Of a stretch of 64,000 nt of DNA, positions 1 to 8,353 are shown in pieces. This stretch comes from Rhizomicrobium electricum. GTDB lineage: Bacteria > Pseudomonadota > Alphaproteobacteria > Micropepsales > Micropepsaceae. The stretch covers positions 372,001 through 436,000 of the forward strand of contig NZ_JAASQS010000005.1 in the NCBI RefSeq assembly GCF_011762045.1. The letters run 5' to 3'. Position 1 is the stretch's first letter. Each line of letters starts with the position of its first letter. The notes under the pieces were generated by a model that ran no database searches, was not told where the DNA came from, and worked only from the letters and a program-made list of their open reading frames with translations. Made by a program: the position numbers and the translations under genes.

Positions 1-2913
1 AGACCCATGGCCGACACCATCCGGCGCGGCGGCGGCGGTCCCGCCGCGTTATGGGCACAGAGCATTTCGGGCGATCTTCCGATCGTACTGGTGCGGATAG
101 ACGATGTGGAGGACATCGCGGTTGTTCGCCAGATGCTGCGAGCTCACGAATACTGGCGAATGAAAGGTCTCGCTGCCGACCTCGTGATTTTGAACGAGCG
201 GTCCTCCTCCTATATCCAGGATCTTCATACCGCAATCGAAACGGAGATACGCAAAAGCCAGTCGCGCGCGCAGCCCGTAGCAGATGCCGCCCGCGGCAAT
301 GTTTTCCTGCTCCGTGCCGATTTGATCCCAGAGGAGACCCGCTCCCGCCTTTCGGCAGTGGCGAGAATCGTGTTGTCGGCACGTCGCGGCAGGCTCAAAG
401 AGCAGCTCGAGCGGATGCGCAAGACGACTATGGCCGCGCCGCCATCCCCGCGGCGGTCCGTATCCTCTGACATGCGCACGACCAAGCCCGCGATATCCGA
501 TCTCGAATATTTCAACGGCCTTGGTGGATTTGCGGACGATGGACGGGAATATGTAACCATCTTGAACGCGGGCCAGATGACGCCGGCCCCATGGATCAAC
601 GTAATCGCCAACGAAAACTTCGGCTTTCAAGTTTCCTCCGAAGGTTCGGGATACACATGGTCGGTCAACAGCCGGGAGAACCAATTAACCCCTTGGTCGA
701 ATGACCCCATCACGGATCGCAGCGGTGAAGTCCTGTATGTCCGTGATGAAGAAAGCGGTTTGATATGGGGGCCGACGGCCCTGCCGGTCCGCGACGAGAC
801 AGCGTCCTATGTTGCTCGCCATGGGCAGGGCTACAGTCGCTTCGAGCTTCATGCCCATGGAATCGAACTCGACTTGCTGCAATACGTTCCGCTGCGAGAC
901 CCCATCAAGATATCGCGCCTGACCATCCGCAATACATCGACACGAACGAGGCGGCTATCGATCACGGCTTATGTCGAATGGGTATTGGGTCAGTCTCGCG
1001 CTGCCACCGCCCCCTTCATCACGACGGATATCGACTCCGCAACCGGCGCTCTCTTTGCACAGAATCCGTGGAGTACCGCTTTCGGGGGGCATATAGCATT
1101 CCTGGACATGGCGGGACGGCAGAAACGCTGGACAACAGACCGGCGTGAATTTCTCGGCCGCAACCGGTCCCTGGACAATCCCGCGGCACTCGCGGCGGAG
1201 GCCCCTTCACTTTCCGGCCGTGTCGGGCCAGGGCTCGACCCGTGCGGCGCAATCCAAACGAGCGTGTCTCTGGCACCCGGCGAGAGCACCGAAATTGCCG
1301 TCTTCCTCGGCCAGTCCACCAGCGCCGCCGACGCCCAGTTCCTTCTTGCCCATTACCGCGAAATCGATCTCGACAGCGTTCTGGATGAGGTTCGGAAGCA
1401 TTGGGACGACTTGCTCACCACGGTGCAGGTGAAGACGCCGGATCGTGCGATGGATATCATGCTTAACCGCTGGCTCCTCTATCAGACGGTGGTCTGCCGT
1501 TTATGGGCCCGATCGGCGTTCTACCAGGCGAGCGGCGCTTATGGCTTCCGGGATCAAATCCAAGACTGCATGGCGCTGACGTTCGCGCGGCCGGCAATGA
1601 CTCGCGAACACCTGTTGCGTGCGACGGCCCGCCAATTCGTCGAAGGCGATGTGCAGCACTGGTGGTTGCCGCCATCCGGTCAAGGTGTTCGCACGCGCAT
1701 CTCTGACGATCGCATTTGGCTGGCCTATGCGGCGGCCCACTACATCGAGACCACAGGTGAGGTGGCGGTCCTGGACGAGGAAATTCCATTTCTCGACGGA
1801 CAGCCGCTCCGCAGCGGCGATAGCGATGCCTATTTCCAGCCGACCGCGTCGGATCAAAGTGCGTCGCTGTTCGAACACTGCGCCCGTGGGCTCGACCTGA
1901 GCCTCGCTACCGGTATCCACGGCCTTCCGTTGATCGGAACCGGCGATTGGAATGACGGATTCACGCGCATAGGCGATAAGGGCCAAGGGGAAAGCATCTG
2001 GCTCGGTTGGTTTCTCCACGCGTCTCTCGCGGCGTTCGCACCGCACGCAGAAGCGCGTGGCGAGACCCTTCGCGCCACGACTTGGCGTGCCCATGGGGAA
2101 GAGTTGAAGGCGGCGCTAGAGCGCGCCGGCTGGGACGGCGGCTGGTACCGGCGGGCCTATTTCGATGACGGCACGCCGCTCGGTGCCTCCGAGAATACAG
2201 AGTGTCGGATCGACTCTATCGCGCAATCCTGGAGCGTGATCTCGAAGGCCGCCGATCCGGCTCGCGCTAAGCAGGCGATGGAAGCCGCCGATCAACACCT
2301 TGTCAGACCGGATGCGGGTCTTGCCCTGCTGTTTACGCCGCCGTTCGACCATCCGGCGCGCGATCCTGGGTATATCCAAGGCTATCCGCCCGGCCTGCGT
2401 GAAAACGGCGGCCAATACACCCACGCCGCCGCGTGGTCGGTGATTGCCCACGCCATGCTGGGCAATGGCGACAAGGCAACGGAGTTGTTCTCACTGCTCA
2501 ACCCGATAAATCATGCCAGTTCGCGCGCCGGCGTGCGCCGTTACAAGGTCGAGCCCTATGTCATAGCGGCCGACATCTACTCCGAACCTCCTCATGTGGG
2601 GCGCGGCGGCTGGACATGGTACACAGGATCGGCGGGTTGGACATATCGTGCGGGGATCGAGTTCATTCTTGGTCTGCAGCGACATGGCGCATTCCTCACT
2701 CTGGATCCCTGCATTCCGACGTACTGGCCGCGGTTCGACGTTACCTATCGCAGCGGTGCGACATACTACGAAATCGCGGTCGAGAATCCGCGAGGGGTAA
2801 GTCGGGGCATCGCGTCCGTTGAATTTGACGGCGTCCGGCTAGGTGCAGAACATCCCCGGATAGAACTGACCGAAGATGGCCGGAACCACACCATCCGGAT
2901 CGTCCTTGGATGA
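1..2913 (+). CDS. ndvB: Cyclic beta-1,2-glucan synthase, C-terminal part (GH94 domain), 5'-truncated by window
   Basis: The reading frame is open through base 1, so the gene starts outside the window; the ATG at 7 is probably internal. The first ~150 residues match the linker region of NdvB/ChvB-type synthases (motif SGDLPIVLVRI, then LRAHEYWRMKGL). The rest is a GH94 phosphorylase-like domain: an N-terminal beta-sandwich (YFNGLGGF, near residue 170), then an (alpha/alpha)6 barrel carrying GTGDWNDGF near residue 644, which holds the family's catalytic Asp. In this family the protein is a very large inner-membrane enzyme that makes periplasmic cyclic beta-1,2-glucan; the GH94 part controls chain length by phosphorolysis. 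A stand-alone GH94 phosphorylase is the alternative, but the N-terminal linker argues against it. Confidence 0.85.
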   Translation, partial: RPMADTIRRGGGGPAALWAQSISGDLPIVLVRIDDVEDIAVVRQMLRAHEYWRMKGLAADLVILNERSSSYIQDLHTAIETEIRKSQSRAQPVADAARGNVFLLRADLIPEETRSRLSAVARIVLSARRGRLKEQLERMRKTTMAAPPSPRRSVSSDMRTTKPAISDLEYFNGLGGFADDGREYVTILNAGQMTPAPWINVIANENFGFQVSSEGSGYTWSVNSRENQLTPWSNDPITDRSGEVLYVRDEESGLIWGPTALPVRDETASYVARHGQGYSRFELHAHGIELDLLQYVPLRDPIKISRLTIRNTSTRTRRLSITAYVEWVLGQSRAATAPFITTDIDSATGALFAQNPWSTAFGGHIAFLDMAGRQKRWTTDRREFLGRNRSLDNPAALAAEAPSLSGRVGPGLDPCGAIQTSVSLAPGESTEIAVFLGQSTSAADAQFLLAHYREIDLDSVLDEVRKHWDDLLTTVQVKTPDRAMDIMLNRWLLYQTVVCRLWARSAFYQASGAYGFRDQIQDCMALTFARPAMTREHLLRATARQFVEGDVQHWWLPPSGQGVRTRISDDRIWLAYAAAHYIETTGEVAVLDEEIPFLDGQPLRSGDSDAYFQPTASDQSASLFEHCARGLDLSLATGIHGLPLIGTGDWNDGFTRIGDKGQGESIWLGWFLHASLAAFAPHAEARGETLRATTWRAHGEELKAALERAGWDGGWYRRAYFDDGTPLGASENTECRIDSIAQSWSVISKAADPARAKQAMEAADQHLVRPDAGLALLFTPPFDHPARDPGYIQGYPPGLRENGGQYTHAAAWSVIAHAMLGNGDKATELFSLLNPINHASSRAGVRRYKVEPYVIAADIYSEPPHVGRGGWTWYTGSAGWTYRAGIEFILGLQRHGAFLTLDPCIPTYWPRFDVTYRSGATYYEIAVENPRGVSRGIASVEFDGVRLGAEHPRIELTEDGRNHTIRIVLG

Positions 2914-3322
2914 TGACTGTTGTTGCCCCAACGCGTTGGAGAAACTCTCGCGATGTTCGTGCGCCCCGGTCTTCTCAGGAAGGCCGTTGCGTAAAGCACC
3001 GCCCCAGACCGACGTAAGGTCAGTCGCTGCTTGCGTATACTTTCGCTCCCTCCGTCGAGCGCGAAACTCCGCGATGATTTGCCTTCGCTACAGATTGTCA
3101 GTAGTGTCCAATGAAGGTGATGGGAACGCTCGCCATCGGCTGCGTCGTCGAGATCTGGTCCGCAAATTACGCCGTACCACCGTTCTCGACAGTCACCTCG
3201 CCCACGCTGAAGCTGCCTGCCTGTTCGTCATGTAGCGATTAGCCATTCCTCTTTTCCAAACTCACGCGAGCGTCCGACGTGAAGTTCCTGCTTCCACGTC
3301 GCCGCGAACAATAGGGAGTACC
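2914..3322. other. Intergenic, no gene recognised
   Basis: About 400 bases between the glucan synthase stop and the small gene at 3323. Short frames overlap it, but none has a ribosome-binding site, a recognisable motif or sensible composition. It presumably holds the promoter of the gene at 3323. Confidence 0.5.
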
Positions 3323-3580
3323 ATGTCGGATAACGGCACCAACCCGCCTCACAAAAAGCGCGCAACCGCGCGGCTGAATGCCCAAGACAAGTTCGCGGCG
3401 TCGGAACGGCGCGATATGGAGGTTCGCAAAGAGATCCAACAGCAGCAGGCCGCCGCTGCCGCAAAGACCGTCAAATTGCGCGCCCTGCGGCTTGCCAAAG
3501 AGGAAGCCGACCGTCTTGCAGCGGCGAGCGCAACTCCGCTCAATCCCAAGAAGAAAAAAAGTAGCAGCCAAAACACCTAG
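3323..3580 (+). CDS. Small conserved hypothetical protein, highly charged and helical
   Basis: 85 residues starting at an ATG preceded by GGGAG. The protein is rich in Lys, Arg, Ala and Gln and has no signal peptide. Its centre (AASERRDMEVRKE followed by a Gln/Ala run and KLRALRLAKEEAD) should form one long, possibly coiled-coil, helix; the C-terminus is a Lys-rich tail (KKKKSS). From memory, similar short proteins are scattered among alphaproteobacteria without known function. It stands alone, with the cysteine-repeat gene convergent downstream. A nucleic-acid-binding or chaperone-like role is only a guess from charge. Confidence 0.65.
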   Translation: MSDNGTNPPHKKRATARLNAQDKFAASERRDMEVRKEIQQQQAAAAAKTVKLRALRLAKEEADRLAAASATPLNPKKKKSSSQNT

Positions 3581-3636
3581 CGTGACAATGGCGGTCGCGA
3601 GCGACCGCAACACTTGCCGTCGACCGAATTAGCACA

Positions 3637-4392
3637 TCATTCGCTACGCGCTTGGCGTGGCTTGCATTGAACGCCTGCGCGCGTGAATCCACGGTCGCAT
3701 TCCCATCCATCACCATTGAAGTCGACATGGGCGTTGGAAGGAATCGGAACCATTGCGCATTGCGGCCCTGTGCGGCGAAATCCCCGCTCGCAGGCCCAAT
3801 CGGATCCCGTCGCATTCAGATATCCGTGTAGCGGTACCGAAACGGCCACGCATAGCGCACTTTGACGATAATAGCCGCGCTCGCAGGCCCAGCTTTCGCC
3901 GGTGTCCTCAAGATAGCCGTGCTCCGGTATGCTAACCAGCTTGCATTGCGCACCGGTCATGCGGAATCCGCGGTCACAGGCCCAACCGCGCCCATAGGTC
4001 GATTCCATCGCATGCGCGTTGGCCGGGATTTTGATGGCGACGCAATCTTCGCGGACGGCTCTGAAACCCCGTTTACACACCCAACCGGAGCCGTCATCGG
4101 AAATCGCAGACAGATAGCCGTTGGACGGCACCTTGATAATTGCGCAGGCGGCACGCACCTTCTTGTATCCGCGATCGCATTCCCACCCATCTTGGTAGAT
4201 GTCACTGCCGTGCGCATTCGCGGGAAACGTGATCGCCGCACACACCGTTCCGACCTGGCGATAACCCTGATTGCATTCCCAACCGGCCCCGAATTGGAGC
4301 GGATGAGCGTTAAGCGGAGCGCCCGAGGCCGAGCCTGCGCAAATCATAATTGCCCAGCATTGGATCGCCAGACGGCACAAGCCTCTTCGCAC
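3637..4392 (-). CDS. Secreted protein with seven W-x-C-x-RG-(F/Y) cysteine repeats
   Basis: 251 residues. The start is a GTG at 4392 with AGGAG nine bases upstream. A signal peptide covers roughly residues 1-24 (hydrophobic core, then AGSASGA). The mature protein is seven tandem units of 31-34 residues, each starting W-x-C-x-(R/Q)-G-(Y/F), with a second Cys eight residues after the first, then a hydrophobic pair, Pro, and N-A-H or H/N-G-Y. The even two-Cys spacing suggests one disulphide per unit. The last unit is cut short after its second Cys. I know of similar repeats in other proteobacteria but of no assigned function. It is monocistronic. An extracellular binding or structural role is inference. 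Confidence 0.8.
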   Translation of the reverse strand: MRRGLCRLAIQCWAIMICAGSASGAPLNAHPLQFGAGWECNQGYRQVGTVCAAITFPANAHGSDIYQDGWECDRGYKKVRAACAIIKVPSNGYLSAISDDGSGWVCKRGFRAVREDCVAIKIPANAHAMESTYGRGWACDRGFRMTGAQCKLVSIPEHGYLEDTGESWACERGYYRQSALCVAVSVPLHGYLNATGSDWACERGFRRTGPQCAMVPIPSNAHVDFNGDGWECDRGFTRAGVQCKPRQARSE

Positions 4393-4635
4393 AACGCTGC
4401 ACTCCTGAGGGAATTCTCAATTCACCGTCGCAATTGGTACGAGGCGAACGATGGACATCCGTATCACGTGCGCTTGCTGCAATTATGGCGGTCTCGTTGT
4501 TTCGTCCGGCAAGACATAAATTGCTATTCTTGCATCCCCACTATATGATCCTCGTTTGTCGGCGTGCGCAGTCGATCGCGCAGTGTAAACGTCGATCCAC
4601 ATCAAACCTCATCTTCGCTCAAAGAGCCCTACCGC

Positions 4636-5088
4636 ATGAACGCGAATGTCATGAACGGCTTTTCGCGGGAAGAGCAGATCAACTTGGTCAATCAGAGGAT
4701 TTCTTTGACGATTACGGAACAGAGTGACGGATACGCTCCGCATGTCCGCGGTAATTGTGCCAGGGCATGGACCTGCAACACCTTGATGGTAACCGAACTG
4801 GCTCGGTTGCTTTTGGCCAATCCCGCCGGCCTTCGCCGGTGGTCGGTTATGCGTGCAATGCGCAAGGTTTGGGGGAAGAACGACCGGGAGATCGGCCAGA
4901 AATTCGAAGACGAAGTCGAACGCAGCTTTCGCCACTTCAGCGACGAAGCTGATCGCACCAAACTGCAGCAAGCGGTGTCCGAAGACGCACTGTTCTTTCG
5001 CCCCCGTGACAAGGCCGGCGAAGTGTGGGCGGCCCATCCCGATCGCGTTCAAAACTGGCTCGCGATCAACGCGCCCAAGACGGACTGA
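4636..5088 (+). CDS. Hypothetical protein, ~150 aa, soluble
   Basis: I chose the ATG at 4636 (150 residues) over an in-frame GTG at 4564, because the extra 24 residues are Ser/Arg-rich and look untranslated; an AAAGAG lies just upstream of 4636. The protein has no signal peptide or membrane segment. It has a Cys pair (NCARAWTC) near residue 40, a helical region rich in Arg/Lys (WSVMRAMRKVWGKND), then an acidic helix (KFEDEVERSFRHF). The family is not recognised. Its neighbours are unrelated small genes, so context gives no function. Confidence 0.55.
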   Translation: MNANVMNGFSREEQINLVNQRISLTITEQSDGYAPHVRGNCARAWTCNTLMVTELARLLLANPAGLRRWSVMRAMRKVWGKNDREIGQKFEDEVERSFRHFSDEADRTKLQQAVSEDALFFRPRDKAGEVWAAHPDRVQNWLAINAPKTD

Positions 5089-5526
5089 ACGCGGGATGTC
5101 CTTCATAAGCGCTTACTTGCGGTGTGGTGCCGCGGCGTGAATAGGGTCGAAACGTTCGCCCCGTACCATTCGGAACTGCGGCCAGTCGCGCGACACGGCG
5201 CAATCGGCAGCGTGTTCCGTATCCTCTGGTGCCGCTCTCCTCATGAGTGTTTGCGCGGAAACGCGCATGGACGCTCGTGGTTTGAGAAGTCGTGCACCGG
5301 GGTGGAGGCGGCGGCGGTGCTCTGCGCAAACCGCAACACTGCCGCTGCCCGCCCACTTTCGTGCGTACAACCCCACGTGGGATCGCAGTTTTTCCAGTCA
5401 GCGAGCAGCGGCCGCAGGATCTTCCAGCGGTGAAACAGTCAAACTCGTGAGCGTTCGAATTTCGCCCGGACGACGGAAGCGGATGGCACGGCTACTCTAT
5501 TGCCCCGCAGGACAACGAATTGTCCG
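5089..5526. other. Intergenic, no convincing gene
   Basis: About 440 bases. A 51-codon minus-strand frame (5113-5268) has no clear ribosome-binding site, and a plus-strand frame across the region has composition typical of an out-of-frame GC-rich reading. No hairpin-plus-T-run terminator stood out. Confidence 0.45.
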
Positions 5527-5715
5527 TCACACCGGTGCCGTTCGGATGTCGCGGTGCGCGTAGATTTCATCCCACGTCGCGCCGGCAGACAGCCCCTCTT
5601 TCGCCGCACACTCCTCCCGCACATCCTCTTCGACGATGAAGGCTCTCAGCTCATGCCGGATCTGAACCGTTGACGGCAGGGAAAGGCGTCTACCGAAGCG
5701 AACAAAGGGTTTCAT
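5527..5715 (-). CDS. Small hypothetical protein, second gene of a coupled pair
   Basis: 62 residues. The ATG at 5715 overlaps the stop of the upstream small gene as ATGA, typical of translational coupling. The sequence has a basic N-terminus (KPFVRFGRRLSL), a helical acidic middle (VQIRHELRAFIVEEDVREE) and a conserved-looking WDEIYAHRD near the end. There is no signal peptide or membrane segment. Family unknown. Two small adjacent cytoplasmic proteins in this format could be a toxin-antitoxin pair, but no motif supports that. Confidence 0.55.
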   Translation of the reverse strand: MKPFVRFGRRLSLPSTVQIRHELRAFIVEEDVREECAAKEGLSAGATWDEIYAHRDIRTAPV

Positions 5716-5921
5716 GGTGAAGAAGCCTTCGCAAAGCCCTCGTTCCAAACGGATCTTTCGGGCTCGGCTGAATAGGGATTGAAGACCTCCATGCCGCAGA
5801 GTTCGACATGGCTTCGATCCTGGCGGGAAAGTTCGTACGCCCGATCGCGGCCCTGGGCGTAGGCCCGGCGAAGGCGGTAGGCCAGGATATGCGTGACAGT
5901 CATATCGCCGCTCATCGCCAT
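5712..5921 (-). CDS. Small hypothetical protein, first gene of a coupled pair
   Basis: 69 residues from the ATG at 5921, preceded by GAGGAG four bases away; a second in-frame ATG at 5915 is an alternative at ten bases. The sequence has a helical segment with regularly spaced Arg (YRLRRAYAQGRDRAYELSRQ) followed by a Cys-containing stretch (VELCGMEVFNPYS). No membrane segment. Its stop overlaps the next start. The cold-shock gene lies about 60 bases upstream on the same strand and might be co-transcribed. Confidence 0.6.
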   Translation of the reverse strand: MAMSGDMTVTHILAYRLRRAYAQGRDRAYELSRQDRSHVELCGMEVFNPYSAEPERSVWNEGFAKASSP

Positions 5922-5978
5922 CGCACTCCTCTGGAGGTGTTGCGGCGAAGAACAATGCTCTCCGCCGCTCCCCAAACG

Positions 5979-6182
5979 TCAAGCCGCCTGTAAATTGACC
6001 GCCTTGGGTCCCTTCACATCCGCCTGGATCTCGAACGACACGCGCTGGCCTTCGGCCAATACGCGCATGCCCGACATTTCAACGGCAGTCGAATGGACGA
6101 AAACATCCTTGCCGCCGTCTTCGGGCGCGATGAAGCCAAAACCCTTAGCCGCGTTGAAGAACTTCACTGTTCCGATTGTCAT
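5979..6182 (-). CDS. cspA: Cold-shock protein, CspA family
   Basis: 67 residues, the normal length for a single cold-shock domain. Both RNA-binding motifs are present: RNP1-like KGFGFI near residue 13 and RNP2-like VFVHS near residue 27. It binds single-stranded RNA/DNA in the cytoplasm as an RNA chaperone. The ATG at 6182 has AGGA seven bases upstream. The ~480 bases upstream hold no gene and could include the long 5' leader common to csp genes. It may be stress- or growth-phase-regulated rather than cold-specific; the sequence does not decide this. Confidence 0.95.
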   Translation of the reverse strand: MTIGTVKFFNAAKGFGFIAPEDGGKDVFVHSTAVEMSGMRVLAEGQRVSFEIQADVKGPKAVNLQAA

Positions 6183-6670
6183 GACTTTTCCTAATGCATC
6201 AGGTTGCGCTCAAGCAGTCGCCTGAGCGGCGGTAACGAAACAATCAGCGTGAATGATCTTCTGTCTCGACCGGATGCACACGAGGCGGATCGGGAGTACA
6301 ACAGTGGTACTTCATCTGACGGAACGCCGTCGCGCACTTAATATAACTGCTGTATGCGCCTATTACAAGCCGCAGCGGACGAATACCCAAGCTATTGCGC
6401 ACCGGGCCCCGTCACCTCCCCTGAATATGTCTCAAGGAACAAGACGGCACCACAGGCGAAGATCATGCCAGAGGCTTTGGAAGCCAAGCTTGCGGCCTGA
6501 ACGATTGCACGAGTGTCGTTCCGCAACGCGGCCAGCCGTGCGCCGACATAGCCGGCATTGCGCACAGTCGATGTGATGGATTTGCCGGCGCCGGAAAACG
6601 CTCGCCATCCGCGCGGAATTTGAACGAACTCATCCGAGCGCTCATCGCTCGATGCACGGCCGCAAACCCA
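6183..6670. other. Intergenic upstream of the cold-shock gene
   Basis: About 490 bases with no supported gene. It contains the promoter and leader of the minus-strand cold-shock gene. The minus-strand frames here are low-complexity Arg/Ser/Ala readings without ribosome-binding sites. Confidence 0.5.
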
Positions 6671-6695
6671 AAAGGCCGGGGATCGCCCGGCCCTT
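6671..6695 (-). terminator. Intrinsic terminator after the GH35 gene
   Basis: Read on the minus strand: a 7-bp perfect stem GGCCGGG/CCCGGCC with loop CGATC, followed by TTTT. It starts about 25 bases after the GH35 stop and closes the pectin-type locus. Confidence 0.75.
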
Positions 6696-6716
6696 CGGCA
6701 CTCAACGGTGAAGGTG

Positions 6717-8330
6717 TCAGAACTTCTGCATCTTGACGCGGACCACTTCCGGCTCCTGGTGGAAGCTGAGACCGCGATCGGTTTCGTCGCCATTCCACAG
6801 CCGCAACGGCTTCCAAACACCCTTCTCAAACGTGCCCTGCTCGACCGTCAAAAACTGGCTGCGCATCCAGGGCTTCTTGTCCTTCAGATGGAAGATCACA
6901 CTGGCATCGAGACCGGTGACGAGGAATTCGTCCGGCCCGAGCTGCGCAACGAAGGCGGCACCGTGGGCGTCCTTGGTACCGGGCGGGGTCTCGCCGTCTC
7001 TTTGCGGGAAGCCATAGGCCACCGTCGCCTGCCATTCGCCGAAGTCGATTTCTTGCGACGGCTCGCCGACTTCTTCGACCGCGGTCTTCACCTTGCCGTC
7101 GAATTCAAGCTGCGCAATTTCACGGCTCATGGGCGCGAAAAGCTGGAAGTTGCGCGGATGCCCCGTCCATTTCTCGTCGCCCAGAATGTTCCAGCCGGTG
7201 CGATCGATGCCGAAGGGAGCAAAGCCGATCGCGCCGTGACCGAGCGCCTTGTAGAAAACCTTCGAGAAATTATCGCTGCGCCCGATCTCCGGGATCATCA
7301 ACGCATTGTCGGCGCGCGCATAGGTCTGCAACAAGCTGTCAACGAAAGTGCGGCCGTCGCCGTAGATGTCCGGACCGATAACATCGATCGACGGGGCCAA
7401 CGCTTTCCACAGCCCCAGCATTTTCTGCACCGCCCCGCCGCTGGGATAGCCGATGCCCGGCTGATCGAGCTGGCGTTGCGCCAGAGCCGCCGGCGGATAG
7501 GCCACCCAGACGTTGATCGAACAGGGAATACCGAAGACGGCTTTGCCCGCTGCGGCGATCTCGTTGATGTACTTGGCCTGATGATAGACCTGGAACGTTT
7601 CGTCGGCTGCGCCGCCGAACACCTCTTTCCAGGTTCCGGCGGACTTGTGCGAAGCCGCCAGCAGATCGGCGGGCACCGGCCCGGCGAACAGCGCGTCGGC
7701 TTCCGCCGAGTTGTCGCGGATGCTGCCGATGTTGCCGGCCTCGTTCTCGACCTGAACCATCAAAACCGTATGCTGATCGCCATCGATTTTCTTGAGGTGG
7801 CTCATGAGAGCGACGAACGCGGATTTATCCGCCGCCAGCGTGGCGCGCCCGATCGGCGACAAGACGTCAATCGGCTCGCCATCGGGTCGGACGGTACGCG
7901 GAAAACGTTTGGTATCGGTCTTCACCCACGACGGCACATAATGCATGTTGCCGTTCTTCCAGGTTCCGAACCAGAGCAGAACCAAGCGCAGATTGTGAGC
8001 CCGCGCGCCTTTGACCAGCGCATCGATGTTGGTCGTATCGAAGCGTCCGGGTTGCGGCTCGAACTGTTCCCAATAGATCGGCGCTTCGATGGTGTTGGCA
8101 TGGAGCGCCGCCGCCGACTCCCACACCTGCGCCAGCTCGACGGGCCACGCGCTCGAATTGTGGATCTGACCGCCGAGCATCAGGAACGGCTTGCCATCGA
8201 CGATCAGCGCGTGCCGGCCGTTTTTCTCGACGATTTTGGGCGCATCGGCCGCCTGGGCCCCAAGCGCCAGCGAAGCACTCACCAGTGCCGCCGCGATACA
8301 GCCCCAACGTTTCCTAGTCATCTCATTCAT
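6717..8330 (-). CDS. Exported GH35 beta-galactosidase (with DUF5597-type C-terminus)
   Basis: 537 residues with a signal peptide (RKRWGCIAAALVSASLALGAQA). The TIM barrel of GH35 follows: GGQIHNSSAW near residue 53, the acid/base Glu in VQVENEAGNIGS near residue 200, and the probable nucleophile in LMIPEIGR near residue 360. After ~400 the sequence fits the beta-rich DUF5597 domain found in short GH35 enzymes. Predicted reaction: release of terminal beta-galactose from pectic galactan or arabinogalactan side chains in the periplasm. It is last in a minus-strand row with DUF2264, a FadR-type regulator, a TBDR and GH105. M1 and M4 are both possible starts. Confidence 0.88.
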   Translation of the reverse strand: MNEMTRKRWGCIAAALVSASLALGAQAADAPKIVEKNGRHALIVDGKPFLMLGGQIHNSSAWPVELAQVWESAAALHANTIEAPIYWEQFEPQPGRFDTTNIDALVKGARAHNLRLVLLWFGTWKNGNMHYVPSWVKTDTKRFPRTVRPDGEPIDVLSPIGRATLAADKSAFVALMSHLKKIDGDQHTVLMVQVENEAGNIGSIRDNSAEADALFAGPVPADLLAASHKSAGTWKEVFGGAADETFQVYHQAKYINEIAAAGKAVFGIPCSINVWVAYPPAALAQRQLDQPGIGYPSGGAVQKMLGLWKALAPSIDVIGPDIYGDGRTFVDSLLQTYARADNALMIPEIGRSDNFSKVFYKALGHGAIGFAPFGIDRTGWNILGDEKWTGHPRNFQLFAPMSREIAQLEFDGKVKTAVEEVGEPSQEIDFGEWQATVAYGFPQRDGETPPGTKDAHGAAFVAQLGPDEFLVTGLDASVIFHLKDKKPWMRSQFLTVEQGTFEKGVWKPLRLWNGDETDRGLSFHQEPEVVRVKMQKF

Positions 8331-8353
8331 CCCCGTTCGTGCTTTTGCATAAA

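Noticed and set aside
5113..5268. 51-codon minus-strand frame in the intergenic region
   Set aside because: It has a start but no convincing ribosome-binding site or family; too weak to list as a gene.
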